Part shown: piece by piece, positions 24,847 to 33,816 of the stretch | How positions within the stretch are numbered: the stretch's first letter is position 1 | Layout: the number at the start of each line of letters is the position of its first letter | Origin: Coriobacteriaceae bacterium | Lineage (GTDB): Bacteria > Actinomycetota > Coriobacteriia > Coriobacteriales > Coriobacteriaceae | NCBI GenBank assembly: GCA_902363875.1 | Contig: CABJBO010000007.1 | Location: 1-64,000, forward strand | Length of the DNA stretch: 64,000 nucleotides | Direction of reading: 5' to 3' | Notes under the pieces: generated by a model | Told to the model about the DNA's origin: nothing | What the model saw: only the letters and a program-made list of their open reading frames with translations | The model's database searches: none | Program-made: the position numbers and the translations under genes

Positions 24847-24859
24847 TGCCCCTTTTATA

Positions 24860-24926
24860 AGTTGCGGTGGAATAGTTCCTGTTTGCGGCAGAATAGGGCA
24901 TCGACAGGAACTATTTCACCGCAACT
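24860..24926. repeat. 23-bp inverted repeat upstream of nfo
   Basis: Arms 24860-24882 and 24904-24926 match at 22 of 23 positions with a 21-bp loop. It ends shortly before the nfo ribosome site. Confidence 0.85.
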
Positions 24927-24944
24927 GATGAGGGGGAGCTGGAG

Positions 24945-25811
24945 ATGCTGACGATTGGGTGTCATCTTTCGACGACGAAGGGCTATCGGGCGATGGGGGA
25001 GACGGCGCTATCCATTGGCGCCAACACCTTTGCATTCTTCACGCGCAACCCGCGCGGCGGCAAGGCGAAAGATCTTGACATGGATGACGTGGCGGCCCTG
25101 CGCGAGCTTATGGAGAAAAACGACTTTGGCCCGCTTGTGGCTCATGCCCCCTATACCTACAACCCCTGTTCTGCCAAAGAGCGGGCACGCGAGTTTGCCT
25201 TGGAGGCAATGGCCGAGGACTTGCAGCGTCTGGAAGCGCTGCCCGGCAACTACTACAACTTCCACCCCGGCGCGCATGTGGGGCAGGGGACTGATGCCGG
25301 CATTCAGATGATCGTCGACACCTTGTGTCAGGTGATGTTTGAGGGGCAGCAGACGACGGTGCTGCTCGAGACCATGGCGGGAAAGGGTACCGAGGTGGGC
25401 CGTAGCTTTGAAGAGCTGGCGCGCATTATCGAGGGTGCTGCCGCCAGGCGTCCAGAGCTATCGGACAAGCTGGGCGTGTGTCTGGACACCTGCCATGTGA
25501 GCGATGCCGGCTACGACATCATCCATGATCTGGACGGCGTACTCGACGAGTTCGACCGCGTGGTGGGTATCGACCGCTTGCGTGCCGTACACATCAACGA
25601 TTCGAAGAACCCCAGTGGTGCCCATAAAGATCGTCACGAGTGCATCGGCAAGGGCTACCTTGGCAGCGAGGAGTTTGGCGGCGGTATGCAGGTTATGCAG
25701 AATATTGTATCGAATGGCCGCTTGCGCGCATTGCCATTCATTTTGGAGACACCGAACGAACTTGCAGGTTATGCGGCTGAAATCAAACTGTTAAGGTCAT
25801 TGCAGCAGTAA
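24945..25811 (+). CDS. nfo: Endonuclease IV (AP endonuclease)
   Basis: 288 aa. It cleaves DNA at abasic sites in base excision repair. TIM-barrel zinc enzyme; family motifs include [39 protein letters not shown] and HINDSKN, which carry the three-zinc ligands. Length standard. A GGGGGAGCTGGAG stretch precedes ATG 24945. Its transcript would begin near a 23-bp inverted repeat. Confidence 0.95.
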   Translation: MLTIGCHLSTTKGYRAMGETALSIGANTFAFFTRNPRGGKAKDLDMDDVAALRELMEKNDFGPLVAHAPYTYNPCSAKERAREFALEAMAEDLQRLEALPGNYYNFHPGAHVGQGTDAGIQMIVDTLCQVMFEGQQTTVLLETMAGKGTEVGRSFEELARIIEGAAARRPELSDKLGVCLDTCHVSDAGYDIIHDLDGVLDEFDRVVGIDRLRAVHINDSKNPSGAHKDRHECIGKGYLGSEEFGGGMQVMQNIVSNGRLRALPFILETPNELAGYAAEIKLLRSLQQ

Positions 25812-25872
25812 TGACTGTCATAAAGTGGAGTGTTCCATTCACGTTATGGGTTTGTTTCAATCAGTTTTCTAA

Positions 25873-25901
25873 TTGCGGATTCTTCCAAACGGGCGCATAA
25901 T
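25873..25901 (+). promoter_or_regulatory. Promoter of the amino-acid ABC operon
   Basis: TTGCGG (25873-25878), 17-bp spacer, CATAAT (25896-25901). Confidence 0.6.
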
Positions 25902-25958
25902 ATCCAACAGTTTTTGCAGACCTCTGAATCAAACGGGGTCACCGGAAGGAGACTGATT

Positions 25959-26819
25959 ATGAAGCTGAAGAAGCTTGGCGCATTTGCCGCCACGGGCGCC
26001 ATGGCACTCGCCCTCGCACTGACGGGCTGCGGCTCGTCCAACGCCACCTCTGGTTCTGATGCCGGTTCCAGCAGCTCTGACGACGCTAAGGTCGAGAAGG
26101 TCGACGGCTCCAAGGAGTACGCGCTCGTCAAGGACGGTACGCTGACCGTCGGCACCTCTGCCGAGTACGCTCCGTTTGAGTACAAGGATGACAACGGCGA
26201 TTATCAGGGCTTTGACCTTGAGCTTATCAAGGCTATCGGCGACAAGCTGGGCCTGGATGTCGAGTACGTCAACAATGACTTTGACACGCTGGTTCCGGGT
26301 GTCGCTTCGGGCGCCAAGTATGACGTTTCCATCGCGGCTATCACCGACACGCCCGAGCGTGAGAAGGAAGTCACTTTCTCCGATTCCTACTACATGGACG
26401 ATCAGGCTATCGTGACCAAGGTCGATAACACCGACATCACGGCCGACAACTACAGCGAGAAGCTCAACAACGCCGACGCTACCATCATCGTCCAGTCTGG
26501 ATCGACCGCCGAGGCCTTTGCTCAGGAAAACTTCCCCAAGGCTAAGATCGTTCCCTACAAGGACGCCACCGAGTGCTTCAGCGCCCTGCAGTCCGATAAG
26601 GGCGATGCCGTAGTCACCAACCGCTCCGTTGCCAGCCAGCTGACCGCCGAGCAGTTCAACACCTGCCAGACCATCAAGCAGGTCAGCACCGGCGAGGAGT
26701 ACGCCATCGCCATCAACCAGGGCAACACCAAGCTCAAGGACGACATCAACCAGGCCATCAAGGACCTGACCGACGACGGTACCGTTGACGCCCTCATGGC
26801 TAAGTACAACATCAAGTAA
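25959..26819 (+). CDS. Amino-acid ABC transporter substrate-binding lipoprotein
   Basis: 286 aa. Lipoprotein signal peptide with lipobox LTGC (Cys24), a Ser-rich linker, then a family 3 solute-binding domain (LTVGTSAEYAPFEY, GFDLELIKAIGDKLGL, DTPEREKEVTFS). It captures an amino acid, probably polar or charged, at the cell surface. ATG 25959 follows GGAAGGAG. First gene of a three-gene operon with permease and ATPase. Confidence 0.93.
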   Translation: MKLKKLGAFAATGAMALALALTGCGSSNATSGSDAGSSSSDDAKVEKVDGSKEYALVKDGTLTVGTSAEYAPFEYKDDNGDYQGFDLELIKAIGDKLGLDVEYVNNDFDTLVPGVASGAKYDVSIAAITDTPEREKEVTFSDSYYMDDQAIVTKVDNTDITADNYSEKLNNADATIIVQSGSTAEAFAQENFPKAKIVPYKDATECFSALQSDKGDAVVTNRSVASQLTAEQFNTCQTIKQVSTGEEYAIAINQGNTKLKDDINQAIKDLTDDGTVDALMAKYNIK

Positions 26820-26840
26820 ATTAATGCTTGATTGCGCGCG

Positions 26841-26870
26841 GGCCCTTTCCGTTTTGCGGAGAGGGCCTTT
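26841..26870 (+). terminator. Stem-loop between binding protein and permease
   Basis: GGCCCTTTCCG (26841-26851) pairs with CGGAGAGGGCC (26857-26867), followed by TTT. It probably gives partial termination or 3'-end protection, so that more binding protein than permease is made. Confidence 0.65.
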
Positions 26871-26935
26871 GCGCCTCTCTTGACGGAGAGCGTTTCCGTC
26901 TCGTTTTGTCGGCAACTTCTACGATAGGAGCCACC

Positions 26936-28297
26936 TTGTCTCGACTGAACAAAGGGGCCACGGAGCAGCGTTTTTCACTGCCCGCCTTGCTCCAAAAGCT
27001 ATCCTGCGTCATGGCCGTGGCGCTCGCGCTGGTGTGCGCGGGGGCATATGCGCCCACGACCGCCCAGGCGCTTGAGACCGCAAAGATTACTGCCCGACCC
27101 AACACCGGTTCGGGCAGCGCTGTGGTCGGCGGCACCGAGACGCGCATTACCTGGGAAGTTCAGGCCGATGCCGACGAGGAGCTGAGCGGTCTTTCGCTGA
27201 CGTTTGTCGACGGCACGACGTTTGGTACCGATGACACGCGATTGACGATGCTCTCGGGCGAGGACCTCATGGATCGTACGCCCATGAAGCCCACGTGCAA
27301 GGCTGACGGCCAGACGCTCAAGATCGACTTTGGCGAGACGGCGCCTGCCGGAGGCTTTTTCCGTGTCGAGGTTTACGGCGTGACGTTTCCCGTCGAGGGC
27401 GGCGATGAGGCCTTCAGCGGCACCTATACGCTCGCCGACGGTTCAACCAAGAAGATTTCTAAGATTCCTTCCGTCGAGATTAAGGGCGTGACGGCATTCG
27501 ATAACTTCCTGGCCGACCTTAAGGAGCAGCCGTGGGTCGAGGCATGGAATTCCAACATGTTCCTTCGCCTGTTCCTGAACCCGGTCATTTTGGTTCAGAG
27601 CCTGCCGATCGTATTCAAAGGCTTCCTCATGTCGCTCTCGATCGTGCTCGTGGCATTTCCGTTGGCCATTCCCTTTGGCTTTGCCTTGTCACTCATGCGC
27701 ATCTCCAAGTCGCGCATCCTGCGTTGCCTTGCCGGCATCTATGTGAATATCATCCGCGGTACGCCGGCGTTCCTGCAGATCTACATCGCGTTCTTTGGCC
27801 TGCCGCTGGCCGGCGTCAAGGTTGACGATTATGTGCTGGGCGTCATCGTCATGGCCATGAACTCGTCCGCCTACCTGTGCGAGATCTTCCGCGCCGGTAT
27901 TCAGTCGATCCCCAAGGGCCAGAACGAGGCCGCGCGCTCGCTGGGCATGAACGCCTTCCAGACGCTGCTCTACGTTATGATTCCGCAGACGTTCCGCAAT
28001 GTCCTGCCTACGCTGACCAGTGAGTTCATCCTGCTTTACAAGGATACGTCGCTGCTCGCGGCCGTGGGCGTGGTCGAGATCGTCATGAACGCCCGTACCA
28101 TCGTGGCCACGACGGGTTCCATTACGCCGTATGTGGTTGCCGCCCTGTTCTACCTGGTCATCACCCTGCCGCTTGCTCGCTTGGTGAGCGGTCTTGAGGC
28201 GAGGCTTCTGGGGACGGCCGAAACCAAGAAGAAGCGTCCCGCCAAGAGCGCTGGACAGGTCGTCGCGACGCCCGCCGACCACATCGCCGGTCTGTAA
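26936..28297 (+). CDS. Amino-acid ABC permease with N-terminal extracytoplasmic domain
   Basis: 453 aa from TTG 26936 (ATAGGAG 5 bp upstream). A signal-like helix (about 18-40, ending TTAQA) precedes a beta-rich domain of about 150 residues with no recognised family ([15 protein letters not shown]... [11 protein letters not shown]). The His/Glu/Gln-type permease follows from about residue 215, with the EAA loop around [21 protein letters not shown]. The usual permease is about 220 aa, so the exported front half is an addition that may contact the binding protein. Confidence 0.9.
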   Translation: MSRLNKGATEQRFSLPALLQKLSCVMAVALALVCAGAYAPTTAQALETAKITARPNTGSGSAVVGGTETRITWEVQADADEELSGLSLTFVDGTTFGTDDTRLTMLSGEDLMDRTPMKPTCKADGQTLKIDFGETAPAGGFFRVEVYGVTFPVEGGDEAFSGTYTLADGSTKKISKIPSVEIKGVTAFDNFLADLKEQPWVEAWNSNMFLRLFLNPVILVQSLPIVFKGFLMSLSIVLVAFPLAIPFGFALSLMRISKSRILRCLAGIYVNIIRGTPAFLQIYIAFFGLPLAGVKVDDYVLGVIVMAMNSSAYLCEIFRAGIQSIPKGQNEAARSLGMNAFQTLLYVMIPQTFRNVLPTLTSEFILLYKDTSLLAAVGVVEIVMNARTIVATTGSITPYVVAALFYLVITLPLARLVSGLEARLLGTAETKKKRPAKSAGQVVATPADHIAGL

Positions 28298-28309
28298 GGA
28301 GGTCCTATC

Positions 28310-29062
28310 ATGAGCGAAACCAATAACTCGAACGAGGTCGTCGTCAGCATCAAGAACCTCCAGAAGGCCTTCGGCGATAACGTGGTCCTGCGCGATATCG
28401 ATCTGGATGTGCACAAGGGCGAGGTCGTCGTAGTCCTGGGTCCTTCGGGCTCGGGCAAGTCGACGATGCTTCGCTGCATCAATCGTCTGGAGCATCCCAC
28501 GAGCGGCTCGATCGTCGTTGAGGGCGTGGACGTTTGCGCCAAGGGCGTCGACCTTAACAAGGTACGTACGCATCTGGGTATGGTGTTCCAGCAGTTCAAT
28601 TTGTTCCCGCACCTGTCAGTCAAAAAGAACGTCATGCTCGCACAGCAAAAGGTACTCAAGCGCAGCAAGGAAGAGGCCGAGAAAATCGCTATCGAGGAGC
28701 TGACCAAGGTCGGTCTTGCCGAGCGCATCGACTTTATGCCGAGCCAGCTCTCGGGTGGCCAGCAGCAGCGCGTTGCCATCGCCCGCGCCCTGTCGATGAA
28801 CCCTCACGTCATGCTCTTTGACGAGGCCACGTCGGCGCTCGACCCCGAGCTGGTTCGCGACGTTCTTGGCGTTATGCGCGATCTTGCACGTGACGGTATG
28901 ACCATGATCGTCGTGACGCATGAGATGGGCTTTGCCCGCGACGTCGCCGACCGCGTCGTCTTTATGGACGGCGGCGTTATCGTGGAAGAGGGTACGCCGA
29001 GCGAGGTCTTCGACCACCCCAAGAGCGAGCGCACCAAGGCGTTCTTGGGAAATATCTCGTAG
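28310..29062 (+). CDS. glnQ: Amino-acid ABC transporter ATP-binding protein
   Basis: 250 aa. Walker [11 protein letters not shown]-loop [11 protein letters not shown], signature LSGGQQQR, Walker [15 protein letters not shown] and the switch His in VVTHEMGFA are all in place. It powers the transporter formed with the two preceding genes. AAGGAGG precedes ATG 28310 by 7 bp. GlnQ-type; the amino acid moved is not known. Confidence 0.95.
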   Translation: MSETNNSNEVVVSIKNLQKAFGDNVVLRDIDLDVHKGEVVVVLGPSGSGKSTMLRCINRLEHPTSGSIVVEGVDVCAKGVDLNKVRTHLGMVFQQFNLFPHLSVKKNVMLAQQKVLKRSKEEAEKIAIEELTKVGLAERIDFMPSQLSGGQQQRVAIARALSMNPHVMLFDEATSALDPELVRDVLGVMRDLARDGMTMIVVTHEMGFARDVADRVVFMDGGVIVEEGTPSEVFDHPKSERTKAFLGNIS

Positions 29063-29087
29063 CCGCTTTATATGACTGACATAACAG

Positions 29088-29123
29088 AAAACGGGAGCCG
29101 GATGTGATCCGGCTCCCGTTTTT
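29088..29123 (+). terminator. Terminator of the ABC operon
   Basis: AAAACGGGAGCCGGAT pairs with ATCCGGCTCCCGTTTT around loop GTG, with a T-run on the plus strand. Confidence 0.9.
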
Positions 29124-29179
29124 GTTGGGATGCGAATGTGTTTTGGTGCAGAGCTCGTTATGGGCGGAGCTCATTGCCG

Positions 29180-29599
29180 CTAGGCGAGCTCGGCTCCAAG
29201 GGCGCGGCAGGCCGCCTCGCCCTCATCGTCGGGAGCGTCGTAGCAGATGACGGAATCGACGACGTTGACGCCCGCCTCGTCGGCGTCGGCCTTCCAGTTG
29301 TCCATCCACTCGCCCTCGGCCCACGAATAGGAGCCAAAGAGGACGACCTTCTTGTCGCCGAGAACCTCCTTGACCTCGTCCCACATCGGCTGGAACTCAT
29401 CGTACTCGAGTTCCTCGGAGCCCATGGCGGGGCAGCCGAAGGCGAAGGCGTCGTAGTCGGCGGCCCTGTCGGCAGAGAAGTCGGCGCAGGGGATGACCTC
29501 GGTCTCGGCACCCGCGGACGTGGCGCCTTCGGCGACGAGGTTTGCCATGGCCTCGGTATTGCCCGTGCCGCTCCAGTAGACGACTGCGATCTTGCTCAT
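29180..29599 (-). CDS. Short-chain flavodoxin
   Basis: 139 aa. FMN phosphate-binding loop SGTGNTEAMANL at residues about 10-21, and a second loop FGCPAMGSEELE. It carries low-potential electrons, typically replacing ferredoxin when iron is scarce. AAAGGAAAACAT precedes ATG 29599. Second gene after the DUF3793 gene, 46 bp apart. Confidence 0.93.
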   Translation of the reverse strand: MSKIAVVYWSGTGNTEAMANLVAEGATSAGAETEVIPCADFSADRAADYDAFAFGCPAMGSEELEYDEFQPMWDEVKEVLGDKKVVLFGSYSWAEGEWMDNWKADADEAGVNVVDSVICYDAPDDEGEAACRALGAELA

Positions 29600-29645
29600 A
29601 TGTTTTCCTTTCGGTTGTGCGGCGTGCGGCCGCGTTTTGTATGCT

Positions 29646-30350
29646 CTATCGGGTTGCCTGGACAAGTTGTCCCAGGGTGCAGCCCTGTTGATAGATGTAC
29701 GTAAGGTATTGCGTGCATGCGCGATAGGAATCGAAGGTCGTGAGCGCCTGCTCAACGTTTGTGTATACCTTCCATGCGCCAAAGACCTTATAGTTTTCGC
29801 CGTGCTGGACGATAAACTGATGGACATCTTCGTAGGGATAGCCCAAAAAATAGCCAATTTCGTGGGGGAACTCGCACATGCACCCCGTATCGCAGTGCCT
29901 ATTTCGCGCGAGTGCGCAGACGCTGCTGTCATAGGCGCTTTCTGCGGCATTGCTGCTTGCCAGCGTGATGCGCGCGGCGAGATGCACCAGGGATGCGGGC
30001 AGGTTGTGGACATCGTAACCTTCGGCGGTAAGCGCCGTCGTGGCGCGGGGGTCGGAGAGGTATCGCATGAGGTCCGCAGGGCGGTACACATAGATGAGCG
30101 CTCCGCAGGGGCGCCAGACCAAAACGCTCATATGGATCCCGAGTGGCTGGAGTTCGCGGTTGCATTGGGCAATGACCGCGAGCAGGCGAGAGCGTCGCTC
30201 TTCGATATGGGCGGCGCCGGGTTTTCCGCCTTGGTTGGCGTAAACGCCGGGATAGGTAAAGAGCGAAGCCGGCTTGATACCTGCGAGCGTAGGGGAGCAG
30301 TTGCGCACGACAGCCGTTTGGTATGTTGGGATGTCAATGGTTCGAGTCAC
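29646..30350 (-). CDS. DUF3793 family protein
   Basis: 234 aa. The segment CEFPHEIGYFLGYPYEDVHQFI is the signature I associate with DUF3793. Several cysteines (CDTGCMC) precede it and could hold metal or a cluster. Biochemical function is unknown. These genes commonly sit beside flavodoxin genes in anaerobes, as here, suggesting an iron- or heme-linked role. A promoter with a palindromic operator lies directly upstream. Confidence 0.82.
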   Translation of the reverse strand: MTRTIDIPTYQTAVVRNCSPTLAGIKPASLFTYPGVYANQGGKPGAAHIEERRSRLLAVIAQCNRELQPLGIHMSVLVWRPCGALIYVYRPADLMRYLSDPRATTALTAEGYDVHNLPASLVHLAARITLASSNAAESAYDSSVCALARNRHCDTGCMCEFPHEIGYFLGYPYEDVHQFIVQHGENYKVFGAWKVYTNVEQALTTFDSYRACTQYLTYIYQQGCTLGQLVQATR

Positions 30351-30374
30351 GATGCTCCTTTCGGGTCCTCAGTT

Positions 30375-30417
30375 GTTAGCCTAGGAAAACTTATACACGA
30401 AAGTAAGCCAAGGTCAA
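30375..30417 (-). promoter_or_regulatory. Promoter and DtxR-like operator of DUF3793-flavodoxin
   Basis: On the minus strand TTGACC (30412-30417) and TATAAG (30390-30395) are 16 bp apart. Just downstream, GTTAGCCTAGGAAAAC (30375-30390) is a 16-bp imperfect palindrome; its reverse contains TAGGCTAAC, the core of DtxR/IdeR iron boxes. Confidence 0.55.
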
Positions 30418-30479
30418 CAAAAAAGTTTGAAGCGGGAAACTAATTGACCGAACCGACACGAGTTTGGAGTAAGATGGGA

Positions 30480-30496
30480 ACACCCCATGGGGGTAT
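30480..30496 (+). promoter_or_regulatory. CsoR-type metal operator candidate
   Basis: ACACCCCATGGGGGTAT holds inverted ACCCC/GGGGT half-sites like those bound by CsoR/RcnR-family copper, nickel or persulfide regulators. It lies 31 bp before the HMA-domain gene. Confidence 0.6.
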
Positions 30497-30526
30497 AGGT
30501 ATAAGAGTTTGGAGAAAGGGGATCGC

Positions 30527-30910
30527 ATGGACGACGTGCTCAACCCTGCGAATCTCATCGTGCTGGCCGTCATTGCCGTCGGCATGTTTTTTGGACTGCG
30601 TCGCATTGCCGCTTCGACACACGGGAAGAGTTGCTGCAGCGATGGTACGAGCGGCAAGAAGGCCAAAAAGGTTGTTGTGGTGGATACCGATGCGTCACAC
30701 TATCCCTATAGCGATGAGCTGCTCATCGGCGGCATGAGCTGTGACGGCTGCGCTCAGAACGTAGCCAATGCCCTCAATGCGCTGGATGGCGTGTGGGCAA
30801 CGGTGACGTATGCGGACCACACGGCACGCGTGCGCTCTAAGCAGCCGGTTGATCGTGGTGTCCTCGAGACGGCCGTGAAAGACGCGGGCTACTACGTCAT
30901 GACGCTGTAA
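30527..30910 (+). CDS. Membrane-anchored HMA (heavy-metal-associated) protein
   Basis: 127 aa. One N-terminal membrane helix (about residues 6-23) is followed by a short CC-containing linker (KSCCSDGTSGKK) and an HMA domain (about 60-127) with the metal motif GMSCDGCAQNVANAL. HMA domains bind Cu(I), Zn or similar ions; the linker resembles FeoB-associated Cys-rich membrane proteins. A CsoR-like operator upstream fits metal control. No P-type ATPase is nearby. ATG 30527 has AAAGGGGA 5 bp upstream. Confidence 0.85.
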   Translation: MDDVLNPANLIVLAVIAVGMFFGLRRIAASTHGKSCCSDGTSGKKAKKVVVVDTDASHYPYSDELLIGGMSCDGCAQNVANALNALDGVWATVTYADHTARVRSKQPVDRGVLETAVKDAGYYVMTL

Positions 30911-30936
30911 GCGCCGCCCTGGATGCGCTGCCTTGG

Positions 30937-31362
30937 CTAGGCTCGTCCGCGCAGTTCGATGTCTTGGATGTCGTCGAAGTCGATGGCGATGTCTCGGAGT
31001 TTGAGGAGCTTGAAGGCGGGGAGCGCCTCGTCGAGGATGCCGGTGCGGCTGCGATAGCCGTATGTATCGTAATAGGTGACACGAATCAAGTCGCCACGTT
31101 TGAGACCCTCGAGCTTTTTAGAAAGCGCGAGGGCTTTTTCTTCTGTGAGTTCGCATTTGGGCTCAACAGTGATCTCTTGTTTGCGCACAAGCTCGTAGTA
31201 TCCCGTGAGGGCGGCAAAGGGCATAAACTGCGCGGCACGGCCGGCACGGACGGCGCCGTTAGCGGTGAGCTTGGGGTCGGCGGAGCGACGTCTTCCCTCG
31301 GGGTCCGCTAGGCGTTCAAAAGGCGTCGGTGGCCGCATCGGCTGTTGTTGGGACTTAGGCAC
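30937..31362 (-). CDS. YolD-like protein
   Basis: 141 aa. The YolD-like segment AAQFMPFAALTGYYELVRKQE lies at residues about 43-63. YolD-like proteins commonly accompany Y-family polymerases of the UvrX type; their function is unclear. The gene overlaps the upstream polymerase gene by 8 bp, so they are co-translated and share the LexA-controlled promoter. Confidence 0.82.
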   Translation of the reverse strand: MPKSQQQPMRPPTPFERLADPEGRRRSADPKLTANGAVRAGRAAQFMPFAALTGYYELVRKQEITVEPKCELTEEKALALSKKLEGLKRGDLIRVTYYDTYGYRSRTGILDEALPAFKLLKLRDIAIDFDDIQDIELRGRA

Positions 31363-32869
31363 GATGTCCTCCTACCTGATCGTTGCGTTCGCGTGCGGTG
31401 GCGCCGGCGGTGAAGCTTAATCCCTTGATGAGCGCGTTCTTGCCGTACTTGCCCTTCACGGCCAGGACGGCGCGCGCCAGGTCGCGCTCGCGCTCATCGG
31501 CCTCGACATCGCTAAATAGATCGATGGTGGCAAACTCCTCCGGCATGAGGTTGCCAAATCCCAGGTTGATGCGCTTGACCGGTCGTTTGGGATCGACAGT
31601 CTGCGCCCAGAGCTCATCGAAATAGCCCATGATCTTCTTAAACGAATTGGTGCGCTCGGGCAGCTTTCGCGAGGCGTTTGAGTGTGCAAAGAGTGCAGCA
31701 TAGCCACCGCGCGGTTTGCCGCCGTGCTCTCCCACAAAGATGCCATCGATTGCCTGCACCTCCCGCACCTCCCGCACCAGGCGGCGCCGTTCGTCATCGC
31801 GCTGGACGGGCTTGGGCGCACGGGGCGCGAGCTCGGGGCCGTCGGTCGCTGCGGGCTCGATGTCCGAGGTGCTCGAGCGCAGGTGTCCGCAGCCGTCTAT
31901 ATACTGCGCCGTGCCGCTGGCGTCGAGGCGGCGTATGTCGGCTCGTTCGCTCGCATAACCCACAAAGAGCGAGATGCTGTCGCAGACCACGTGCTTATCG
32001 ACTAGGTCCAACACGGCGTTGTCGACCATCTCGCGCAAGACGGTGTAGGCCTGCTCATAGGCATAACCCTTCGAGAGCACCTGTCCTGTGGTGGTCGAAG
32101 TCGCTTGCGGGCGATAGGCTTGGATATCGGCGATGGTTGTCGGCTCGCGCCCGAAGGCGTGGTCGATAAGATACTCGGCATTGACGCCGAGCTCGTCGTA
32201 GAGCAGGTTTTCGTCGAGCGCCGCGACCCCCATCAGGTCGTAGACACCATACTTTTCGAGTCGGGCTGCCACACCGGGGCCGATACCCCAGATATCGGTG
32301 ATGGGACGATGGGGCCAGATCTCCTTGCGAAAGGTCTCGTCGTCGAGTGTGCCGATGCGACTGGGCACATGCTTGGCGGTGATATCGAGTGCTACCTTGG
32401 CCTGGAATAGGTTGGGGCCGATGCCGACCGTCGCCGTGATGCCGGTGCGCGCGAGGACCTCATCGCGCAACATACGGGCGAAGCCTTCCGCATCGGTGTG
32501 ATAGAGGTCCAGATAGGGTGTCACGTCGATAAAGCACTCGTCAATTGAGTAGACGTGAACGTCTTGCGGACTGACGTATTCCAGGTAGATACCGTAGATC
32601 TGCGCCGACACCTCCATGTAGTGCTGCATGCGCGGTACGGCCTTAATGTAGTCGATACCATCGGGTATTTCGAACAGGCGACAGCGGTTGTGAATCCCTA
32701 GATCCTTCATAGCCTGCGTGATAGCGAGACAGATAGTCGTGCGTCCGCGCGATTCGTCGGCAACGACCAGGTTGGTGGTGAGCGGATCGAGCCCACGATC
32801 GACGCACTCGACACTGGCGTAAAACGTCTTGAGGTCGATGCAGATGTAGGTGTGCTGCTCGTGCGCCAT
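31355..32869 (-). CDS. Y-family DNA polymerase (UvrX/UmuC type)
   Basis: 504 aa. A translesion polymerase that copies past damaged bases. Metal-binding residues: Asp12 in CIDLKTFYASVE, and Asp110-Glu111 in YSIDECFIDV. The helix-hairpin-helix segment DIWGIGPGVAARLEKYG and the little-finger domain follow. An insert rich in Arg/Glu (about 330-380) precedes the C-terminal part. SOS control is visible: a -35/-10 promoter is followed directly by LexA boxes. It is co-transcribed with the YolD-like gene. Confidence 0.93.
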   Translation of the reverse strand: MAHEQHTYICIDLKTFYASVECVDRGLDPLTTNLVVADESRGRTTICLAITQAMKDLGIHNRCRLFEIPDGIDYIKAVPRMQHYMEVSAQIYGIYLEYVSPQDVHVYSIDECFIDVTPYLDLYHTDAEGFARMLRDEVLARTGITATVGIGPNLFQAKVALDITAKHVPSRIGTLDDETFRKEIWPHRPITDIWGIGPGVAARLEKYGVYDLMGVAALDENLLYDELGVNAEYLIDHAFGREPTTIADIQAYRPQATSTTTGQVLSKGYAYEQAYTVLREMVDNAVLDLVDKHVVCDSISLFVGYASERADIRRLDASGTAQYIDGCGHLRSSTSDIEPAATDGPELAPRAPKPVQRDDERRRLVREVREVQAIDGIFVGEHGGKPRGGYAALFAHSNASRKLPERTNSFKKIMGYFDELWAQTVDPKRPVKRINLGFGNLMPEEFATIDLFSDVEADERERDLARAVLAVKGKYGKNALIKGLSFTAGATARERNDQVGGHRA

Positions 32870-32882
32870 CCGTGCCTCCCAT

Positions 32883-32942
32883 CAAACACATGTTCTTATC
32901 GAATACCTGTTCGATAATACCTGCTCGACCGGACGCCGTCAA
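32883..32942 (-). promoter_or_regulatory. SOS promoter with two LexA boxes
   Basis: On the minus strand TTGACG (32937-32942), 17-bp spacer, TATTAT (32914-32919). Box 1, CGAACAGGTATTCG (32900-32913), sits within an 18-bp palindrome (32898-32915). Box 2, AGAACATGTGTTTG (32883-32896), is next. Both resemble the Gram-positive consensus CGAACNNNNGTTCG. Confidence 0.8.
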
Positions 32943-33092
32943 AATCTGTCCCTATTTGGCAGGTATGGTCGTGCGGCTGCATCGGGTTTTTAACGCAGCC
33001 CTAAAGAGCGCGAAACAGCTCGGAAAAGCTTGCTTCGTAGCATGAGACTAACGATTGATGCCACCATAAAGCACGGAAGGGTTGTGGGGATA

Positions 33093-33617
33093 ATGGTTAA
33101 CTATGGGTTTGGTATGCCGACGCGCTTGGTTGCGGATGGGGACGTGGCTCGCTGGTGCGGGCGATTGGTTGCCCACTATGGCGGCACCAAGACACTGGTC
33201 GTGCTGGGAGGCGACAAGCACACGCGTGATGAGCTCGTTTCGGCGGCGCTGGGCTCGCTCGATCGCGCCCTGCTCGAACGCGTGCTCTTTCGTTGCGGCT
33301 TGGTCGGGGGCGACGGGGGAGACGATTTGGTCGATGAGGCCGTAGCCCTGGCGACCGATGAGGGCGTGGACTTTGTCCTGGCGATCGGCGATGCCGATAC
33401 GGCGGGCTTTGCGCGCGAACTCGCTCGTCGCATGGCCGTGCTCGATGCCGGCGAGGACGGCTTTGTTCCCTACGGATGCATCGTCTCCGAGGGAAAAGTG
33501 CCCGCCGTTGTGGGCGCCGGCGAGGTTCCCGTTTTCGCCATCATCGCCCCCGAACTGCTGGAGGGTATCGGCTCGCCCTTGCGCGAGCTGCTCGGCAGCG
33601 TGTGCGCCGCGGCCTAA
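33093..33617 (+). CDS. Truncated iron-type alcohol dehydrogenase-like protein
   Basis: About 174 aa. NYGFGMPTRLVADGD, KTLVVLGGDKHTRDELV and DEGVDFVLAIGDADTAGFARELA resemble the N-terminal nucleotide-binding half of iron-containing (butanol-type) alcohol dehydrogenases. The usual GGGS motif is replaced by GDADT, and the C-terminal metal-binding helical domain is entirely missing (family about 390 aa). It could be a degenerate remnant or a standalone binding protein. The start is uncertain; ATG 33042 is also in frame. Confidence 0.55.
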   Translation: MVNYGFGMPTRLVADGDVARWCGRLVAHYGGTKTLVVLGGDKHTRDELVSAALGSLDRALLERVLFRCGLVGGDGGDDLVDEAVALATDEGVDFVLAIGDADTAGFARELARRMAVLDAGEDGFVPYGCIVSEGKVPAVVGAGEVPVFAIIAPELLEGIGSPLRELLGSVCAAA

Positions 33618-33627
33618 TATTTACCAT

Positions 33628-33693
33628 AAAGGGATGGGTTTATTTTGGTAGGTAAAGCGTTTGACCTGCCAAAATAAACCTGTCCCTTTTTGG
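33628..33693 (+). terminator. Long inverted repeat / terminator before pgi
   Basis: Arms of 26 bp (33628-33653 and 33664-33689) match with three differences and run into TTTTT. Confidence 0.75.
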
Positions 33694-33816
33694 TCGGTTG
33701 CCGTTTGGGGGCCGATTGGCAACGCTCGCTGATTATAGTCTTGACCTGCGCTAGAATAGTGGCATCTGAATGTCCGGGCGCATGGAGGCGTGCGCTCGTA
33801 TGCTGAGGAGGACTCT

